From contig CM075346.1 in NCBI GenBank assembly GCA_037693485.1, positions 44,438,001 to 44,502,000 of the forward strand: a stretch of DNA of 64,000 nt, in the 5' to 3' direction. Both the position numbers and the translations under genes were made by a program. The notes below the pieces were generated by a model, which searched no databases, was not told the origin of the DNA, and saw only the letters and a program-made list of their open reading frames with translations. Origin of the DNA: Kitagawia praeruptora. Lineage: Eukaryota; Streptophyta; Magnoliopsida; Apiales; Apiaceae. This document shows, in pieces, positions 13,836 through 26,285 of the stretch; the stretch's first letter is position 1; each line of letters starts with the position of its first letter.

Positions 13836-13846
13836 CTCTGATACCA
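13836..13846 (-). promoter_or_regulatory. Element A primer-binding site (initiator Met-tRNA)
   Basis: The minus strand reads TGGTATCAGAG four bases from the right LTR edge. It is complementary to the 3' end of plant initiator tRNA-Met and primes minus-strand cDNA. It fixes the right LTR as the 5' LTR. Confidence 0.85.
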
Positions 13847-13850
13847 TTTC

Positions 13851-16800
13851 TGTAACACCCCCAGATCCGGGGTCAGGGATCTGGTCGTTACGGTCTCAAT
13901 ATCCATCCACAAAACCAACATAATCTAAATTACAACCTTGTGACCCAAAACAACAACATAAAACACCCCCGTTATAGTCCCAGAGATGAAATCAGAGCAA
14001 CCAACAATATAATTAATCACAAGTTTGAGTTCTTACAACCCAAAGAATTATAATTAACCAATACAAACTCTTTGCCATCCATTTGTATATGCCATATAAT
14101 AATTACACTTGATACTCAAATGCTAACAACTAGCCTACCAGTAGCTGCCTCTTCAGCAATGGTAGCTATGACCTCAGCGATTATTCCTCTGACGGCTGTC
14201 ACCTACTTACGCTGGGTGCGCCTTGCGCGGCCATCTGATCTAGCTGTTGTTGTGATATAAATAAATAAAGCAAGGGTGAGCAATAGCCCACCTAAAAGAA
14301 TATAACTGAACAGTAATAATATATAACAGTTCAAAATCTCTTTGATACCATATGCCATGCATTAACGACCGTATTACCAATTTAAGGTATGAGATGTAGT
14401 TACAAAGTAACTTTAAATATAATTGATCCGAAGAAATATCTGCTATGGCAAAGATAAGCAAGATATTATCAAATTTTCATGATAGAGGAACTTGCTGGAA
14501 GAATATTGCAATTCCAGTTCAAGTACTTTTCAAACCTGCCAACAATGATAATGTTGTAGAAAATTTCCCAATTTGGAAGATGAACTAATACGGGAGCTTT
14601 GCCGCGCCAGGAGCCAAAACATTTACGATGATCAGTCGCATGTCATGCTCCCCATCATTTGTTCTCTACATGTAGAAGGAAGCACCGACGGATCGCCCGC
14701 CCTCTGGAATCCCCCGGCCAATGGTTGGGCCATTAATTGTTGGACCGACGCCACTCGGCCACTTACGCGTCTCCTAGTTCGAATAACATCCATAACTCTG
14801 AAACATAAAGTTCGTCCCCCTTTCCCCAAGTATAGTACTTGTTGATAGGACTCCACAAAGTAGTCGTATCTAATTGGAAAGGAAAATTTCACCAATATTT
14901 CCCAAGCTGATGCTTGTTAATGGATATAAACTTGTTCCATCAATCTTACCCCTCGAGCGTTGAGAAGGTAACCAAACAGATTCATATCGATGTTTGAAAG
15001 AATCAAGATGCGAGTGACAAGATAGTTTGGCAAGTATAGGACCGGGCAGTCCAATAAATAACATCTCTCAAGTGAGGTCCCCTTATATACGTTTGGAAGT
15101 TGAGCGAGTATTTAAATCTTCTTTAAGATAGATTTAAATAAAAATAAAGTTTTGGGAACCTCCCCTTGATAAAAATAGTTATAAAATACTCCAAAATATT
15201 TTACACCATATCTGAAGATGACAGATAATTTTTGAATAATATGAATCATTATAAAAGAACTTAAAAGGCTTTAAATAAATATTCCAAAAATATTTATTAA
15301 CTCAATATTAATTAAGGAATATGAATAAATCATAATATTACTCGTAAGTAATCCTCGAATGAATATTTAGAATTATTTACTAAATAACTCTCTTCTTTAT
15401 ATGAATATTCAAAATAATATTCATTAATTAAATAAACTCAAATAAATGTTTAAAATAATGTTCACTAAATAAATCCAATCTTAAATGGATATTTGAAAAT
15501 AATAATGTTTATTGGTGAAATAAACATCCCTTGGATATTTGATATAATATTCATTGAATTAATAATGAATATTCAACTTAAGAATGATACTTATTGATGA
15601 AATAATTGTCGATTGAATATTTGAGACAATATTCATTAAATAAATAATGAATATTCAATCTTAATAATATTTATCGATGAAATGATTATCGAATGAATAT
15701 TCGAAATTATGTTCAATAATTGAATCGACTTTAAATGAATGTCGAAGATAATATTTATCGTCTCAAGGGAATATTCAAAATAATATTTATCAAATAACCT
15801 CAAAGGAATATCTCAATAATATTCGCCAGATAATAACTGGGAAATATTTACTTAATTATTTTCCTCTGAAAATAATGTCAATATATCAAGAAATAACGAC
15901 TCTCGGTCTATAATCAAGGAATGAGGTTCAGATGCCCTTCGTTTAAGGGTCTTAGAAATTTCCGGCTTATAACTGATATAATAACTATCTAGCTCATAAG
16001 CCAACAATAATTCAGGGAACAAGTATATCAATATGACTTTGAAAGTAGGCATGCATGCTATGGCATATGTATAACAGAAAGCATATATATATATATATAA
16101 TCACAACAACAGTCTTTTAAAAAGGATTTAAAACTTGCCTGGAAATCGAGTGTGGGTAGGGGTAGTGGTAGCGTGTCCCGGGTCAGCCTGGTGATCTATA
16201 AAGAGCCAAGGCATTCGGGATTAATCACTTAACACTTTACAAGAAGATATATAGACTTCACTTAAGTCGAAACACGTTTTCGCATTATCTTGTTATACAC
16301 CTCTAGTGTAACTCTTTTTATTACCGATGTGGTTCGACATACGTTCGCTATCATGACCCGTCATTGTACCCACACTTAATACGTAGTTAAGCCATGTAAG
16401 TTTTAATATCGATCATTTACGAATCAAGATTGTACTACGAGTTTTATCGTCCGTTTTCTAAGTTATTAACCAAAGTCATAATCAAGCATGCTTCTAGGGG
16501 TTCGTTCGCGTTTAACCTTGATTCGAACATTTTTATAAAATCGTAAAACGATCCTTTTAATGCAAGGTTTTCTCTCACACCTTCCTTATCATCTCTAGTA
16601 TTTAATTACGATGGTTCGCTACTGCATTACCGAATTTATACAGGTTCAATTCCGATTACGAACTGGTGCTCTCGTTTACGAACCACTTATCTTAATTCGA
16701 CCATAACTCCTAAACCGTATATCCATTTCACTCGATCTTTATATCAAAACGAAGCTCATAACATGAACTAACTAAACATAGCAAAATCCGGGACTTGACA

Positions 16801-18350
16801 GTAAGGTAATGCTACTGCTATTCACGGTTTCTTAAGGTTAACGACAATCGGGCATTACGACGGCTATGTTTACACGTTTTCCAAAATTCAAACCATCCAA
16901 TAATCATAGTTTCCACTCCAAACAACATATACATGTTATTCAACCATGAACTAAGACCAATCAATGTCTTTCCGTTCATCTAAACTAATTTAACAATTAT
17001 CAAAGCCCAAATATAAACTTAATGTCTTAAACATGCACATAACTATAAAACTCCATGAAAACTCATGTTTCATCCAAGGGTTTCAAGTGATACCTTTGAT
17101 TGAAGCTTGATAGTGCTAATATACTCTTACAACTCCTAAACCTTGCTTAAACTATCCTTTGGAAGCCATAAACTAAAGATCAAAATCAAAACAAGAATGT
17201 TAGTTACTATTCATCATCACTTTCATAATTCTTTTGAAAATGAAAAACTCAAAGGATGATGCTAAGGTTTTGGGTTTACCTTCTACTAGTCTCAAGCTTG
17301 ATTTTAAGCTATAGGTTGAAGTGAATGGATGGTGGCAAGTCTCCCCCCCCCTTTTTCTCTTTTCTTGGCCGAGAGCTTTTAAAGCTTGGTGGTGGTGGTT
17401 TTGTTTTTGTGTTTTGCTTGGTTATGACTTAATACATGTATTATTATGTATATAACTTGGATGCATCTCCTTTAATGTGTTGTCACTCATCTATTGGTGC
17501 CACTTGTCAACCTCTTACTTGTCCAAGTGTTGCCTCCACATTAAACAAGTCCATTTTTGCAAAAGTGCACTTATACCACCTAGCTTGTAGTTGACTTACA
17601 AACATGTCACTTAGGTTTCTCCTTTTTCCACCAATTGCAATTGTTTGTCTCTTGGTTAGTTTGTTCGTTTCTTTGCCCGGTTATTACTCAATTCCCTTGC
17701 TTGTTCGGAAGAATAACTCATTCGTTTCTAGTTAGGATTTTACCGGAAACCTTCTTAATAATTATAATACCATTCCCCATCTTTCTTAATACTTCTCGAA
17801 TTTAAATTCCTTAAATCCCTTTAATAAATACTTAAGTCTAGCAGTGTCCAGGGAATCTTGGAGAAAAATAAAAGTGCTGCTTTTCAGAATCCGATGTCGT
17901 TTACATACACTTATTTCGCCCATGGATCATGAATACGAACTTAGAATTCCATTCTGAATACTTCTATATAACGTCGTCTAATAATATTCGTATTTCTACC
18001 AAAAACACTATTCATTCTTTATTCCATCCTTATTCCTTATATTTATAATAATGTCCTTGCTCTCTTTCGGGCATTCCTTAACCCTTTTACGGAATCACTG
18101 GACTAACAGCAGATATTTATTTGGATGACACAAGAATATCTCCTTCCTCTTTGGAGTGCCATAACTTATTTCTTAGGAGATAGATTATTCTAATCTAGGT
18201 TGTCAACCCATTGCACTCTTCATGACATATAATCATTTAAATCTATACCCATTCACATTTATTGTTAATACCTTGTAGTCGGAGTCACTGTTCATTATTT
18301 CATCAATATATAAAAAGTTTTAATTCTACCGAAAATTCGGGGTTCTTACA
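13851..18350 (-). repeat. Element A right LTR (5' LTR), 4500 bp
   Basis: The partner of 3546-8051 with the same ends, the same TATA box (15079-15089) and the same AT-rich array. The two LTRs differ by isolated substitutions and short indels, for example in the (TA)n run near 16085. Confidence 0.93.
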
Positions 18351-18355
18351 GTGTT
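18351..18355. repeat. Target-site duplication of element A (right copy, GTGTT)
   Basis: An exact repeat of 3541-3545. Copia-1 integrase resumes immediately to the right. Confidence 0.95.
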
Positions 18356-19396
18356 TTTCCATGCTTGTTGATCAGAGTAGCATTCTGAGTAAAACAGGGC
18401 TTCTGCCCAGAAATAGGTTGGCAACTTTGCTTCATCAAGCATAGTTCTGGCAGCTTCTATGAGGGTTCTGTTCTTTCTTTCAACTACACCATTCTGCTGT
18501 GGTGTACCAGGTGCAGAAAACTCTTGCTTCACTCCTCTGTCTTTGCAGAATTCTTCCATTGTTGCATTTCTGAATTCAGTTCCATTATCACTTCTGATAA
18601 TCTTGACTTTGTGTTTTGATCCTTTGTCCAGTTGCTTTACATGCTCCATCAGAGTTGATGCTGTCTCATCCTTCTTTGCTAGAAAATACACCCATATATA
18701 TCTGGTGTGTTCATCAACAATGACTACAGCATATTTCTTTCTTCCAATAGACATCACATTTACTGGACCAAAAAGATCAACATGTAGAAGATGATAAGGA
18801 TCAACAATTGAAGATTCTGACTTGCTCTTGAAAGATGACTTCCTTTGTTTGGCCTTTTGACAGGAATCACATAGGACATCAATATTTAATAAGGATTTTG
18901 GGAGCCCTCTAACAAGATTCTTTCTAATCAGTTCATTGATGTTGTTCAGATTCAAATGAGAGAGTTTCTTATGCCACTTCCAACTCTCTTCACTGGACAT
19001 TCTTGTTGACAGACACACTGCTTTGCCATCAGAGTTTGTTGACAATTTTATTTTATAGATGTTATTGTGCCTGTTTCCAACTAGAACAACCTTCCCTGTA
19101 GATTTACTGATTATTTCACAGTATTTAGGCTGAAAATCTACATGATATCCTCTATCACAGATTTGACTCACAGATAGCAGATCATGCTTGAGTCCTAGAA
19201 CCAGAGCTACATTTGTGATGATGACACTTCCAAGATTGATATTTCCATATCCCAGAGTATGTCCTATGTTGCCATCTCCATAGGAAACTTTTGGGCCAGC
19301 CTTCTCCACATACTCTGATAGCAGGGCTTTATTTCCAGTCATGTGTCCTGAACATCCACTGTCCACGACTAGGGTACTTTCCCTGGTGCCCTGCAA
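18356..19396 (-). pseudogene. Copia-1 protease and integrase (5' part of pol)
   Basis: Encodes the aspartic protease (VVDSGCSGHMTGN, catalytic DSG) and then integrase. The GAG-pre-integrase zinc domain shows WHKKLSHLN and CDSCQKAKQ. The catalytic core shows HVDLFGP, IRSDNGTEF and NGVVERKNRTL, which supply the D,D,E residues. The frame has no ATG. An in-frame TGA lies one codon upstream of the first codon, TTG, inside the stretch TTGTTTGTGATTGCAG, which resembles a 3' splice site. Near 18395-18405 a small deletion shifts the frame just after FWAEA, so the integrase end is read in another frame before element A interrupts it. Confidence 0.88.
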
Positions 19397-19400
19397 TCAC
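19382..19400 (-). promoter_or_regulatory. Candidate 3' splice site at the Copia-1 gag/pro junction
   Basis: The minus strand reads TTGTTTGTGATTGCAG followed by GGCACC, a U-rich tract ending in CAG. The pro-pol frame opens only here and lacks ATG. Copia-2 and Copia-3 have a comparable U-rich tract ending in TAG at the same junction. Confidence 0.35.
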
Positions 19401-19439
19401 AAACAATTACTGAGGATTAGTTTTAAGGATCCAGACTTG

Positions 19440-21650
19440 CTTGGATCCTTTGGCTTTCTCAACTTTGTTAGCTTTTGCAGCGGAATGCATATTATCAGAG
19501 TTTAAGCTAACTTTATCAGTGTTTACACTTGCAGAATTAACTCTAACCCATTTCAAATTTGGCTTGGGTTCATAGTAATTATGATAAATAGTATGATAAT
19601 CTTTGCAAGTATAAATAGAATGTCAAGTACTTCCACAGTGTTTGCATAAAGTCTGTGGTCTAGTTCTAACATTTTCTTTCTTTACTCCAGAATTGGGAGG
19701 TAAAGAATTAATGTCTTTATTCTTCCTGCAAAAGCTAGCAAGATGGTTAGTACTACCATAGTTATGACATGTCTTTCTAGGAGCAAAAGTAGCAAGCATT
19801 GGATATTTACCCTGAGAAATTCCTACTTTACCATTCCTATTCTTTCTAGACATTTTCTGTTTCTCAGCAGATTTTAACTCCTTTAACTTATGCTTGAGTT
19901 GTTTATCTGTCATTAAACCAATATTAACCTGCTTAACACTGGTTTTTACTGGTTCGCTTTTAACAGCTTGTTTTCCACCTTCAAACCTAGGTTCTCTTAC
20001 TCCATTAACAAATCTTCCAAATTTCTTAGGTGGGAGTGGTGGTCTAATCTTGATTTTATTCTGAAACCTAAGTTCATCTTCTTCATAATAACCTAGACCA
20101 ACAGTGTTAGATTGAAAAACCTCTTGAGTGTCTTTTCCAGAATCAGTCCAAGTTTTAATTATGTGATTTGCCTTTTCCAACTCAGATTCTAGTTGCTTAT
20201 ATTTTCCTAGAAAATCCTGTTCTAGATAGACAGCATCATCTCATTCTTTCTGAACTTGTTGCATGTTTTCAAGTTTTTCTTCAACAATTTTATTTCTCTC
20301 TTTAAGTTCAGAATTCTCAGACTTTATTCTCTCATTTTCTAAAGTCTGATCCTTATAACTAATATGCAATGCCTTAAGATAAATTCTCAATTCAGTTATA
20401 TTATCAGTATTATAGGCATAGGTAGTAAGGGGTACCTTATTTTCAGAGGTTTCAGAATCTGTCTCAACAGAAGCCATGAGAGCATAGTTGATTTCCTCAT
20501 CTGAATCTGAAGTGTCTGCCCAATCTCTACCTTTTGTGATAAGTGCCTTACCAGTTTTACCCTTCTTTCACTCAGGAGCATAGTGACCCATCTCCTTACA
20601 CTTGTAGCATTGAATCTCAGACTTGTCTTTCTTCCCAGATTTGGTATCCTTTCTCTTAGACCTCCTGAAACTCTTTCTGTCTTCATTTGAATCTCTAGAA
20701 AACCTTTTTCCCTTCTTGAAGTTCTTGAAACCCATTTTCTTGAAAGTCTTCACCATTAATACAGCCATTTTCCTCATTTCTTCTTCATCATCCTCAGAGT
20801 CAAATGAATCAGAAGTGTTTGAATCACCATCAGAGTTTGATGATTCACTTTCAGAATGAATGACTAAAGCCTTTCCTTTAGTTTTCTTCTTCAATGGTTT
20901 CTCTTCAACCTTAAGAGCAACAGACTTTAACTTCTTGCTTGATCTCCTGTTTCTCTGCTCCATTTCCAATTCATGAATTTTGAGCAGTCCATAGATTTCA
21001 TCAATCTCAGTATCAGCAAGATCATAGTTATCTCTAATAGTGGTTGTTTTCACATCCCACTTTTCAGGTAGAGAAAGAAGAACCTTGAGATTTGAGTCTT
21101 CTAGATCATACTCTTTGTTAACCAATGACAGATCATTGAGCAGTTTACAGATTCTGTCAAATATTTCTGTCATGGTTTCTTCAGATTTAGCCTTAAAGTG
21201 CTCATACTCTTGAGTGAGTATGTTTCTTCTATTCTTTTTTATAGCAGCCGTTCCTTGACACCTAACTTCAAGTGCATCCCAGATTTCTTTTGCAGTAGTG
21301 CAGTTAATAACCTTATTAGACATAACATTGTCTAAAGCACTGTGAAGTAGATGCCTAACTTTTGCATCCTTAGCAATAGATGACAAATCTTCAGGAGTCA
21401 TGTCCTTCTTCTCCTTTGGAACTATTTTTGCTTCTTGACCAGCGGTTGCAACAGATAGCTTTGTAGGTTTATGAGGGCCTTCATAAATCCTGTCAAGATA
21501 TTCTGGATATGTAGCCTCCAAAAACATAGTCATCTTTACCTTCCAGATTGCATATTCTGATGATCTTAGAATAGGAACCCTAATTGTTTCATAACGACTC
21601 ACAGTTGTAGGAGCCTTCTCAGAACCTGATGGAGGAGGAATCTCTGCCAT
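19440..21650 (-). pseudogene. Copia-1 gag (capsid/nucleocapsid), three nonsense codons
   Basis: Starts at ATG 21650 (MAEIPPPSGSEK) 48 bases after the primer site. The N-terminal half is the copia capsid domain (SSEYAIWKVKMTMFLE, AKEIWDALEVRCQG). A basic linker and the first zinc knuckle CYKCKEMGHYAPE follow. The last cysteine of that knuckle is replaced by TGA at 20568-20570. The same frame continues through a coiled-coil-like region to another TGA at 20241-20243. A second knuckle CHNYGSTNHLASFC has its second Cys changed to Tyr. A third, CKHCGST, is cut by TGA at 19623-19625, after which HSIYTC follows in frame. Three knuckles is many for a copia gag. Confidence 0.85.
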
Positions 21651-21697
21651 TGATTATTGTTGTGTTTAGATCTTAAACTATAATAAAGTAACAGATT

Positions 21698-21710
21698 GGC
21701 TCTGATACCA
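21698..21710 (-). promoter_or_regulatory. Copia-1 primer-binding site
   Basis: The minus strand reads TGGTATCAGAGCC, complementary to initiator tRNA-Met, two bases from the LTR edge at 21713. Confidence 0.92.
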
Positions 21711-21712
21711 CT

Positions 21713-22247
21713 TGTTAGGCCGAATACACAAAATATAATCAAGTAATATATGAGAGATTAACAAGAACACACGTTTAACAATTAAAAATTTTTTGGAATT
21801 AATAATTCCTCTCTCAGTGATGTAAAATATCACAGAGAGCTGCTTAGGTTACAATGAATGAATATTTCAATGTTCAATACCCTCCTAGGGTTAACCTAAC
21901 TGTATTTATAAAACATACAGCTACTGTACAATCATGAATTGATACTCCTATAATTAAGCTATACAATTGATATCAATCACGATTGCTACACATTTCTAAG
22001 TCAACTCAATCTCTTTGATAGCTATTCAATCTCCAAAGATATTGCTTCCATATTTATCTTCAATCACTGTTGACTTGTAGATGCTTCTGTCAAACAGAAT
22101 TTAACAAACTCTGTTGCTTCTATTAATCAGCGTTTGCGCTTCCATCCGTCAGCGTTTAATCAAACTCTAACTGCTTCCAGCTTAAACTTTGATTTAACAC
22201 TGTATCACTTAAACACTGATTAGTAATTACATCAATTATATTAAACA
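21713..22247 (-). repeat. Copia-1 5' LTR, 535 bp
   Basis: On the plus strand it runs from TGTTAGGCCG to ATTATATTAAACA. The right edge is set where similarity to the element A LTR resumes (TCAATCACTTAACAC). The minus strand has a TATA-like TTTATAAATACAG near 21900. The LTR holds AAACTCTG at 22106 and near-copies CAGCGTTT, the same word found across the element. The partner LTR is outside the window. Confidence 0.75.
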
Positions 22248-23117
22248 AGGTCAATCACTTAACACTTTTTAAAAGGCTAAGTATAACTTAACTTAAGTCG
22301 AAGCACGTTTTCGAGTTATCTCGTTAAACACCCTTTAGTGCAACTCTGTTTATTATTACTATGACCCGTCATTCGTTCGCTACTAAGACACGTCGTCATA
22401 CTTACACTTGGTATATACTTAAGTCGTATAAATTCTAAGGTCGGTCGTTTACGAATCAAGATTATACCTCGAGTTTTATCGCCTGTTTTCTAAGTTATAA
22501 CCAAAGTCATACTTTTAAGGGGTTCGTTCGCGTTTAACCTCGATTTGAACATTTTTATAAAATCGGAAAACAATCCGTTCGATATTTGGTTTTCTCTCAC
22601 ACCTTCCTTTTTACCTCTAATATTTGATTATCAAGATTCGCCACTGATTTCGTAGTATTAAAGGAATCCAATTTCAGTTACGAACTTTTGTTTACGGTTT
22701 CGAACCACTTTTACGAATTTAATCATAATTCCTAAACCGTAAGTCCATTTCATACGATCTTTATATCAAAACGAAGCTTATAAAATAATCTAGCTTGTCA
22801 TTGCAGAATAAAAAGCTAAATAGTGAGTTAAAGATACTGTGATGCACGGTTTCTTAAGGTTTAACGAAAATCGGGCATTACGACGGCAATAAATCGAACG
22901 TTTCTAAATTGTTTTCAACACAACCAAGCCACACCGGGCATCCATACATCTTATACACATGTAATACTCCTCTTAAAAGTCAAGAACATCTTACTACACC
23001 ATCATAACATCATAATACTCTGATCCACTAACAAACTACATAATCATGCTTATAAGATCATCATATTCATCACTAATCTAATAATCATCAAGAACATCCA
23101 TAAAACTTAAAGTGGAT
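22248..23117 (-). repeat. Element B: diverged A-family LTR, left piece
   Basis: Matches element A LTR positions of about 5925-6780 with many differences (for example CACTTAACAC, AAGTCGAAGCACGTTTTCG, GGGGTTCGTTCGCGTTTAACC, CGGGCATTACGACGGC). It was split by Copia-1 on the left and by E3 on the right, and continues at 41226. Confidence 0.85.
23113..23117. repeat. Target-site duplication of E3 (TGGAT, left)
   Basis: TGGAT here recurs at 41221-41225 after the end of the E3 right LTR. Confidence 0.9.
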
Positions 23118-24997
23118 TGATGTGCTAAAAATAAACATTTTAAATCGCAAGCGCACGATCATCGTTTTAATATTTGAGATTCGATCCACAGAGACTATAT
23201 ATTTTTCGAGATCCTTAATTATTAATTCAGGCGAACTAGACACTAATTTTTTTAGAAAAGATTTAATTTATCTAACTAATAAATAATGTAAAAAGACATT
23301 ACAAGATTATTTTTAAAACTAAAGAAATGAATCGAGAGACAAGCTAAACAAACTTAACAAAACAAATGCGAAATAAACACTAAATAAGACACTAAAATTC
23401 ACGAAGCAAATGAACAGAAATAGGGACCAGGAAATCAAATTGAGAACTGAAAAAAAAAACTTAGAATTAATTCAAGTTACTGGGCCAAACTTTAGAATGC
23501 AACACAAAGTGAATAATGGGCCATAAAATGAGAGTGGGCTAGAAAACACAAATGGGCCAAGTAATAACCATGGGTTAAAACTAAAATCATGCAGATCAGG
23601 TTATTCAAAATCCAAAGACAGGTAGTTAAATTAATTAATAATTACATTAATAATTAAACCACTAAATGACAATGATTACATAATGATTAAACTAATAAAT
23701 GAAAACATGAGAATTACTAAGAAACATCACGAGCATAGAGTGAAAAAAACATGTAAATGGGCCAGAGAGTGAACATGAGCTAGAAATTAAAAACCAAGCA
23801 AATTAATTCTACCACAATTACGTAACTAGTAGCACTACTAAGCAAATAGAGTAATTAATTAACACTAAACAAATAAAAATGAACTAGACAATTAAATAAA
23901 GATGGACTACTAAACAAATAGAGTAAATAATTAACACTAATTAGACTAATTAATTACTAGAAAAGATGGACTAATTATGCAAATCGAAAAGCACATACAA
24001 GTGAGTTGGGTCAAAAAATTAGTGATGGCTTAAATAGAATATATGGAGCAGTAAACATAGTAAAACAATGGTAAAAGAAAAATATAGGTCAACGAAATGA
24101 CAAAAATAAAGTGGAGTAATTAAAGATTGGCGCGTGAACCAGAAAAACAAAATGGTGTGTGCAAGCAAACTAAAAAGAAATTATAGTGGTCGACTTGAAT
24201 AACATACGCCCGGACAGAAAACTAGTTTAAGTCGAGTTGTTCATTTGCCGAAAATTGTTAAGTGAAGCTGGCGAAAACAAGAAACTGGAGATGCTAAAAA
24301 TTAAACAAAAGTAGATCTAACATTGAAATAAAGCTAGGCTCCTTTCATACAAGTATAAACTTCTTTGTAATAAAAAAAAAATTCATAACCAAGATGTAAA
24401 ATGAAGTGCAAAATGTTAGGAAATAGAGAAAGCTTGCAATAAAGAAGAAAGTGTTTACAAAATTTAAGAAGCAACTACAAAGGAAAAATGAAGGCTATAA
24501 AATCAAAACACAAAAGGAATCATCATATGGAAAAAAAAGCAACAGGAATTGGCTTAGAAAGAAAATAAAGCAAAGTGTTTGTTTGGGGTTGTCTCCCCGT
24601 GTGTCTCCCTCTGTTATCAGGCAGTGTCTATTTATAGGACTAGAATATAACTAGTTTACATATGAAACAAAAGTTGTTTACATATGAAAAATCAAAGTCT
24701 TCTCATGCATGCTGCAACTTTTCTTCTCTTTTTTCAAGATTCCCCCACCTGCTTTTGAAATATAAAGTAAAAGGTTTTGGGGTATGTTTGAAATACTCCA
24801 ATTTGCTCCAAACTCCTAATTTTTATTTTCTTCCTCTTTTATTTATTTTAGCACTTTTTCTTCATCTTTTATCCTTCTTTGCACTTTATTTCTTTATTTT
24901 TTTCTCGAATTTCCTGAAATGCAACAAAATATTTTATTAAAATACGAATTCAAGCAATAAATAGGTAATAAAAATATGCAAAAATATGCACTTATCA
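23118..24997 (-). repeat. E3 left LTR (3' LTR), 1880 bp
   Basis: On the plus strand it begins TGATGTGCTAAAAATAAAC and ends ATGCACTTATCA. It is nearly identical to 30605-33140 apart from the MITE. It preserves the empty MITE site GCAACTACAAAGG at about 24472-24484. Confidence 0.93.
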
Positions 24998-25030
24998 AAT
25001 GCCCCCATACCTATCTTTTGCTCGTCCTCG
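24998..25030 (-). promoter_or_regulatory. E3 polypurine tract with upstream GAGGAC motif
   Basis: The minus strand reads GAGGACGAGCAAAAG and then GGTATGGGGGCATT against the LTR. The same arrangement (GAGGACAAGCAA then AGTTTGGGGG) precedes the 3' LTR of element D. Confidence 0.75.
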
Positions 25031-26285
25031 AGTAAAACAAAAAAATGCAGAATAAAAACCTATACTCACTATCGTAGGAATCACGGGTAATTTTAGGTTT
25101 ACCAACCCGTTAAACTCATAGACGATCTCTACAAGAGGAGTGTTGTCTCCTAAGGGTTTACAGAAGATATACCCATAAAATCTTTGAGATAAACCAGCAA
25201 GTATCCAACTTTCCTCTTTCAATCTAGCTTTCATTGGTGTCATCAAAACAATTTTGTAGAAAATACATGCCTTAAAGATTATTCTAATAATAGCCAAGTT
25301 ACAGGTTCCCACAATCCACATGAGTAGACTCTAAAAATTTACAAAAAATCCCAAGGTGTGTAGTGAATTTAAGGCCTATGATGGATAAAGTGCATACGAA
25401 CATTTTCTCTTTTTCAACCAATATTGAACTGACCCAATCTCTATCAAAACAAGTATCTAGCCAAACTTCACGTTCTTAGTAGTTAGACCGACCGTGCAAT
25501 GGTTGAGGTCCCAAAAGACTTTTGCATCAATACCCATTTAACGAGTTTTAGGTCAACAATCCCAGATCACAAAGGACCTTAGGTTGCTAGGCACAAAGTC
25601 CCCTCAGACTTACTTACTCGGGTTATCAATGAGCCCAACCTAGCCGATCTCCCTACTAAGAATTTATTATTATAAAATTACACTAGCACTCTATGACTAC
25701 AAATATTTATTGACTTTTTTTTTCTTTTTATTCTTTTTTTCTTTTTTTTAAGCCACTATAGGAACAATTTTCGCAAAGGTTTGATTCGATATTGTTTTAA
25801 CATGTGGGTTCTCTCTCAGGTATCGAATAACATTTCTATACAATTCTTCCATCAAAGGTCTTGTTCAAATATGTCGTCTTGGACTTTTAAGCAAAAATTT
25901 GTTCGACACAAGTTTCATGAGTAAAACCTTACCTGACTACGTTCAAATCATCTAAAGGCATTATACATATAATTTTTGAAAAATATTTAACACCAACTAG
26001 TTATGAAGTTTAAAGAGTGGGAAGGACAACTAAGCTAAAATATCTCTATTTTTGGATTTTTCAAATTTTTTAATTTTTTTGGATTTTTCAATTTTATGTA
26101 TTTACACTAAACCCTCCCCCATACCTAAATCATGCATTGTCCTCAATGTATGCAAATAAAAATGAGGTATGAATAAAAGTGAACGAAAACTCCCCTGAAA
26201 ATAAGCAAGACAATTGTTCCTCTAGACTGAACATATCTTCAAGTTTTCCTTGCTTAATTCTTTCCACATAGCACGAATACTCCCC
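25031..26285 (-). other. E3 3' noncoding region with a block conserved in element D
   Basis: No convincing gene; a 108-codon minus frame at 24995-25321 runs into the polypurine tract and is unsupported. About 25490-25620 shares an ordered series of words with D (60801-60933), including AAGTCTGAGGGGACTT, ACCTAAGG, TCTGGGAT, ATGGGTATT and CATTGCACGGT. At 26112-26150 there is a second GAGGAC/GGTATGGGGG cassette like the terminal polypurine tract. Confidence 0.7.

Larger units (their letters stand above)
3546..18350 (-). mobile_element. Element A: large-LTR Tekay/Del-like chromovirus derivative, non-autonomous
   Basis: A complete Ty3/gypsy element of 14.8 kb with LTRs 3546-8051 and 13851-18350 and a perfect 5-bp duplication. 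The primer site lies beside the right LTR and the polypurine tract beside the left one, which sets the minus orientation. Very long LTRs beginning TGTAAGAACCCCGAAT, a Met-tRNA primer site, and a polypurine tract next to the codons for the pol end (reading like DGILFKEGRL) are typical of the Tekay/Del chromoviruses. Residual RT and RNase H similarity is legible at 12300-12760. The internal 5.8 kb has stops in every frame although the LTRs differ only slightly, so proteins supplied in trans must have moved it. Confidence 0.88.
1..22247 (-). mobile_element. Copia-1: SIRE-like Ty1/copia retrotransposon, nested host of element A
   Basis: A Ty1/copia element on the minus strand. Reading from the right: 5' LTR (21713-22247), Met-tRNA primer site, gag, protease, integrase, an interruption by element A at 3546-18350, then the rest of integrase, reverse transcriptase and RNase H, then a long 3' noncoding tail that runs off the window. 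The order protease-integrase-RT-RNase H is diagnostic of Ty1/copia. The gag with several zinc knuckles and the long 3' region fit the SIRE/Maximus lineage. Several nonsense codons and an integrase frameshift show it is dead. The 3' LTR lies left of the window, so its own target duplication cannot be checked. Confidence 0.9.

Noticed and set aside
24662..25321. A plus-strand Phe/Leu-rich frame (24662-24940) and a minus frame (24995-25321)
   Set aside because: The first lies in the E3 LTR and only looks like a membrane protein because of T-rich sequence. The second ends in the polypurine tract and has no recognisable similarity.
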